Notes under the pieces: model-generated
Database searches by the model: none
Told to the model about the DNA's origin: nothing
What the model saw: only the letters and a program-made list of their open reading frames with translations
In this document: piece after piece, positions 12,938 through 15,280 of the stretch
How positions within the stretch are numbered: position 1 is the stretch's first letter
Layout: each line of letters starts with the position of its first letter
Translations under genes and position numbers: made by a program
Assembly: GCA_040398845.1 (NCBI GenBank)
Contig: JBBATH010000026.1
Coordinates: forward strand, 1 to 15,280
From: WLND01 sp040398845
GTDB lineage: Bacteria > Actinomycetota > Actinomycetes > S36-B12
Direction: 5' to 3'
Length of the DNA: 15,280 bases

Positions 12938-14011
12938 CTAGCGGCGATAGGTGACGGTGCCGTCAGCGGCAACGCTGACCTCGATCGCGCGCAGCGGAGT
13001 GTTTGCTGGGCCCATGGTTACCTGTCCGGTGGCTGCGAAGCGTGCGCCATGGTTGGGGCACAAGAAGTCGCCACTCCCTGCCTGCCAATCAACGTTCGTT
13101 CCCTGATGGGTACAGGCGCGCTCAAAGGCACGGTAAGTGCTCCCGTCTTTCACCAGCACCGCGTCGGTGCCCCCCGCAGAAAAGTTCAGCGCCTGCCCTG
13201 CGGCAAGGCTTGGTGCACCGCTGATCACCGTTCCCGCAGTAGGTGCTGAAGCTGACGGTGTTGCCGTGGGCTTCGGTGTCGCCCCCGATGATGGAGCGGC
13301 TGTTGGGCTCGCTGAGGAGGTTGGTGATGCGGAAGATGTTGGGCTCGCCCCAGGCGTTGACGATGGGGTGGGAGTTCCACCCCCAGTGATCGCTGAAACG
13401 GCGCGCGATCGATCCAACAGCAAGAGGGCAACGATTCCGGCGGCTACGCCCGTGCCGCTCACGAGGGCTGCGCGTCGCGCTGGATCATATGCCCGCTGTG
13501 CCGGCGCACCGAGGCGCAACGCCCCGCCGTCGCCGAGTGCCGCGAGCGCGAGCAACCCAACGAAGTACGGCAGGTCGTTGCCGTAGTAGTAGGGGCTCAC
13601 GCCCCAGGTCGATGTCAGGGCAAGCGAGAGTGAGATGCCCGCGCCGAGCAGTGCGCCATAGCGCACCCACGAGCCAGTCAGCAGTGATGCACCTACGAGC
13701 AGTTGGGCCCCGGCCATGAACGCGCCGATCAGCACCGGTTGCGGTAACGCTACGGCCTCCACGAGCCCGGCGAGCGGCCCACCCGATGCCACGAAGAAGC
13801 GCAGCGTCTCACCAATGGAGCCAACGCCCTCGGCTCGCAGAAAACGTGGATCAAGCAGGGTCTTATCGATGCCGGCATAGAGCATGGTGCCGCCGAGGAA
13901 GAGGCGGAGCACCACTGCGGCGACAGTGACAGACGCATACGGTGCGAGCGCAGCAGAGGCCCGACGCGCGAGCGACGGGCTCTTGTCTGGAGATGGTTTT
14001 GCTGTAGACAT
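12938..14011 (-). CDS. DoxX-like membrane domain fused to a Rieske [2Fe-2S] domain
   Basis: 357-residue redox protein. The N-terminal half (about 28-195) has several membrane helices and looks like the DoxX/DoxD (thiosulfate:quinone oxidoreductase subunit) family: LRLFLGGTMLYAGIDKTL, GAFMAGAQLLVGASLLTG and GNDLPYFVGLLALAAL. One more hydrophobic helix (about 183-200) leads into a Ser/Thr/Pro linker (about 210-260). The C-terminal Rieske domain has ligands Cys300-x-His302 (CTHQGTNV) and Cys318-x-x-His321 (CPNHGARF), plus the GPANTPL loop. The small domain and CPNH motif resemble the arsenite-oxidase or soluble-type Rieske fold. It is predicted to sit outside the membrane and exchange electrons with quinol or a carrier. 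The transcript appears leaderless. The physiological substrate is unknown. Confidence 0.87.
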   Translation of the reverse strand: MSTAKPSPDKSPSLARRASAALAPYASVTVAAVVLRLFLGGTMLYAGIDKTLLDPRFLRAEGVGSIGETLRFFVASGGPLAGLVEAVALPQPVLIGAFMAGAQLLVGASLLTGSWVRYGALLGAGISLSLALTSTWGVSPYYYGNDLPYFVGLLALAALGDGGALRLGAPAQRAYDPARRAALVSGTGVAAGIVALLLLDRSRAVSAITGGGTPTPSSTPGASPTSSASPTSSASPTAAPSSGATPKPTATPSASAPTAGTVISGAPSLAAGQALNFSAGGTDAVLVKDGSTYRAFERACTHQGTNVDWQAGSGDFLCPNHGARFAATGQVTMGPANTPLRAIEVSVAADGTVTYRR

Positions 14012-14023
14012 AATGGAATTATA
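14012..14023 (-). promoter_or_regulatory. Perfect -10 box giving a leaderless DoxX-Rieske mRNA
   Basis: On the minus strand a consensus TATAAT is followed by TCCATT and then ATG 14011, so the +1 base should be at or next to the start codon. There is no Shine-Dalgarno sequence and no clear -35. The box begins only 15 nt after the CCA end of tRNA-Pro, so the gene may be transcribed from both its own promoter and the tRNA transcript. Confidence 0.6.
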
Positions 14024-14038
14024 TCCGAAGATTGAAAC

Positions 14039-14115
<77 letters not shown>

Positions 14116-14170
14116 ACCGATCCCGCATCGCGGGAGGGGAAGGATAGCCGATTGGCGCTACCCTTCGCCC
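14116..14170. promoter_or_regulatory. Compact divergent promoter region between tRNA-Pro and the deacetylase gene
   Basis: Plus strand: TACCCT (14159-14164) is exactly 6 nt before ATG 14171, the leaderless pattern. Minus strand: TATCCT (14141-14146 in plus numbering) is a possible -10 for tRNA-Pro, about 26 nt before the mature 5' end. A small perfect hairpin TCCCGC-ATC-GCGGGA (14121-14135) lies in the putative tRNA 5' leader. No -35 elements are clear. Confidence 0.4.
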
Positions 14171-15028
14171 ATGAACCAGGCTGCGAACGAGGTGATCCTG
14201 CAGGTCGCACTGACCTTCGATCACGACGCCATTAGTTCCGACGTAGAGAAGGGGCATCTCCCCTTCGATCGCTCCACTGGCGAGTTCGGCCCGCGTGTTG
14301 GCCTGCCGCGCATCCTCAACATTCTCAGGCGCGAATCGGTGCCTGGCACCTTCTTCGTGCCAGTGCACACCGCACACACCTGGCCCGAGAGTCTCGCCGC
14401 CATCGTGGCCGGCGGCCATGAGGTTGGCTGCCACGGCTGGGCCCATGAAGACCACGCCGCCCTTCCCGCCAACGAAGAGCGCGAACTGATTGTTCGTCAG
14501 AAGGCGGCCCTCACCACAGCCGCCAAGAGCGCCGGCTACACCGCACCCATCGTTGGCTTCCGCGCCCCCTACTGGTCGCTCTCTGAACAGACCCTCAAGT
14601 TCGTTGAAGAGGCGGGCTTCACCTACGACTCATCGCTCGCCTGGGAGGAGACGCGCATCACCCCCGTGCGCCATGGCGATAAGCACGCAATTGAACGCTC
14701 CACCCTCGGTACCGATGGCACGCTGCTCGAAGCACCGATCAGCCACTGGCTCGACGACTGGCCCTGGTTCGAACCGGGGCGTGGTGGTGGACCAGCCTCG
14801 CCGCCGAGTGCCTTCGCCGAGGTCGCCCTTGCCGAGCTGCGCCTGGCGCATGCCCGGGCCCTCGCCGACAAGAGCCTGCGCAGCGGGGTGCTGACCTACA
14901 CCTTCCACCCGGAGTGCATTGGGCGCGGTAGTCGCGCTGAGGTGCTCGAGGCGATCATCGCCGCAGGAAAGGCACTTGGTGGCGTGCGTTTCACCACCCT
15001 TGCCCAGGCGGTCGCCGGGCACCCCTAG
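14171..15028 (+). CDS. Polysaccharide deacetylase family (NodB homology) protein
   Basis: 285-residue carbohydrate-esterase-4-type enzyme, without a signal peptide. Motifs: TFDHD (15-19, with the catalytic and metal Asp), HGWAH (88-92, the HxxxH metal site), RAPYW (131-135) and TFHPECIGR (244-252) carrying the last catalytic His. The TFDHD form, the absence of an export signal and the HPECIGRGSR ending resemble the cytoplasmic peptidoglycan deacetylase-like (HpPgdA) and allantoinase-PuuE branch more than secreted chitin deacetylases. The substrate could therefore be a small amide and not cell-wall glycan. A longer frame begins inside tRNA-Pro at 14057, but ATG 14171 is preferred because the TFDHD domain starts soon after it and a TACCCT box stands 6 nt before it. 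Confidence 0.88.
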   Translation: MNQAANEVILQVALTFDHDAISSDVEKGHLPFDRSTGEFGPRVGLPRILNILRRESVPGTFFVPVHTAHTWPESLAAIVAGGHEVGCHGWAHEDHAALPANEERELIVRQKAALTTAAKSAGYTAPIVGFRAPYWSLSEQTLKFVEEAGFTYDSSLAWEETRITPVRHGDKHAIERSTLGTDGTLLEAPISHWLDDWPWFEPGRGGGPASPPSAFAEVALAELRLAHARALADKSLRSGVLTYTFHPECIGRGSRAEVLEAIIAAGKALGGVRFTTLAQAVAGHP

Positions 15029-15171
15029 CCAGCCAGGGAAGGCTCAAGGAGCCACTGGAGTGTGGGGCCCTATGGCCCGCTAGCGTCAGACCCCGCAGCT
15101 CATCGTAAGGCGGGCACGCGTAAATGTAAATTTTCCTCACGTCGCATTCGTGGACGTGACGCCGATATTCG
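15029..15171. other. Convergent intergenic region with small hairpins and an AT-rich patch
   Basis: No convincing gene. It contains GGCTC-AAG-GAGCC (15044-15056), which may end the deacetylase transcript, a GGGCC/GGCCC pair near 15070, an AT-rich patch (about 15120-15135) and a 7-bp inverted repeat TCACGTC/GACGTGA (15137-15143, 15153-15159). A 62-codon minus-strand frame crosses it, but it has no recognisable features and overlaps the terminator. Confidence 0.4.
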
Positions 15172-15210
15172 TCGCCCACCCTCCCCGAAGAGAGGGGGCA
15201 GGGTGGGCGA
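15172..15210 (-). terminator. Strong hairpin downstream of glutamine synthetase
   Basis: TCGCCCACCCT (15172-15182) pairs perfectly with 15200-15210, with further C/G pairing inside, making a very stable stem 14 nt after the glutamine synthetase stop. No T-run follows on either strand. It most likely terminates or protects the 3' end of the glutamine synthetase mRNA, and it may also stop transcription from the deacetylase side. Confidence 0.6.
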
Positions 15211-15224
15211 GGAACTAATCGTGC

Positions 15225-15280
15225 CTAGTAGAGCTCGAGGTAGCGCTCAACCTCCCAGTTCGAAACGTGCGTGCGGTACT
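15225..15280 (-). CDS. glnA: Glutamine synthetase, C-terminal end only (partial)
   Basis: The last 17 codons and the TAG stop are visible, reading YRTHVSNWEVERYLELY. This strongly resembles the C-terminus of GSI-alpha type glutamine synthetases such as the Bacillus enzyme (FRTQVHPWEREQYMSQY), which form glutamine from glutamate and ammonia with ATP. It lacks the adenylylation-type ending HPYEF...YYDV of GSI-beta enzymes. The remainder lies beyond the right edge, so only the family of the tail can be judged. A strong hairpin follows the stop. Confidence 0.72.
   Translation of the reverse strand, partial: YRTHVSNWEVERYLELY

Noticed and set aside
14991..15179. 62-codon minus-strand frame between deacetylase and glutamine synthetase
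   Set aside because: Overlaps the deacetylase 3' end and the terminator hairpin; no ribosome site or domain visible.

Overview
The window is GC-rich bacterial chromosome with tightly packed genes and no mobile element, CRISPR array or rRNA. Codon use is GC-biased, lipoprotein and Rieske proteins are exported, and extracytoplasmic proteins carry long Pro/Ser/Thr linkers. Several transcripts look leaderless (TANNNT placed exactly 6 nt before ATG). Together these suggest a free-living, high-GC, probably monoderm-like bacterium; Chloroflexota (freshwater Limnocylindria type) or Actinomycetota would fit. That placement is inference, since no taxonomic marker is complete here.

Layout. (1) 1-3409, minus strand: a four-gene amino-acid uptake and oxidation operon, with solute-binding lipoprotein, HisM-type permease, GlnQ-type ATPase and a sarcosine-oxidase-like FAD enzyme that runs off the left edge. 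A strong hairpin separates the binding protein from the permease. (2) 3542-5388: a plus-strand phosphotriesterase-homology (PHP/lactonase-like) enzyme converging on an EamA exporter; their stop codons overlap in one CTAG. (3) 5486-8887, minus strand: a flavin-based transmembrane electron-transfer locus. It encodes a ferric-reductase/NOX-like membrane flavocytochrome, an exported FMN-binding domain protein, an ApbE flavin transferase without a signal peptide, an unlisted 32-codon small ORF with a strong Shine-Dalgarno sequence, and a membrane-anchored protein ending in a 37-residue Asp/Glu tail. (4) 8955-12725, minus strand: response regulator, histidine kinase, YbaK-type deacylase and aldose-1-epimerase-like protein, nearly contiguous. 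(5) 12824-14115, minus strand: tRNA-Arg(TCG) and tRNA-Pro(CGG) flanking a DoxX-Rieske fusion membrane protein. (6) 14171-15028, plus strand: a NodB-type polysaccharide deacetylase, then the 3' end of glutamine synthetase on the minus strand at the right edge.

How the parts may work together. The left operon probably imports an amino acid or N-methyl amino acid and oxidises it. The flavin locus should carry electrons from cytosolic NAD(P)H through FAD and two hemes to a covalently bound FMN outside the membrane, with the polyacidic protein as an uncharacterised partner. The DoxX-Rieske protein is a second, separate extracytoplasmic redox element. The flavin locus with its polyacidic protein and small ORF is the best candidate for an incompletely described system.
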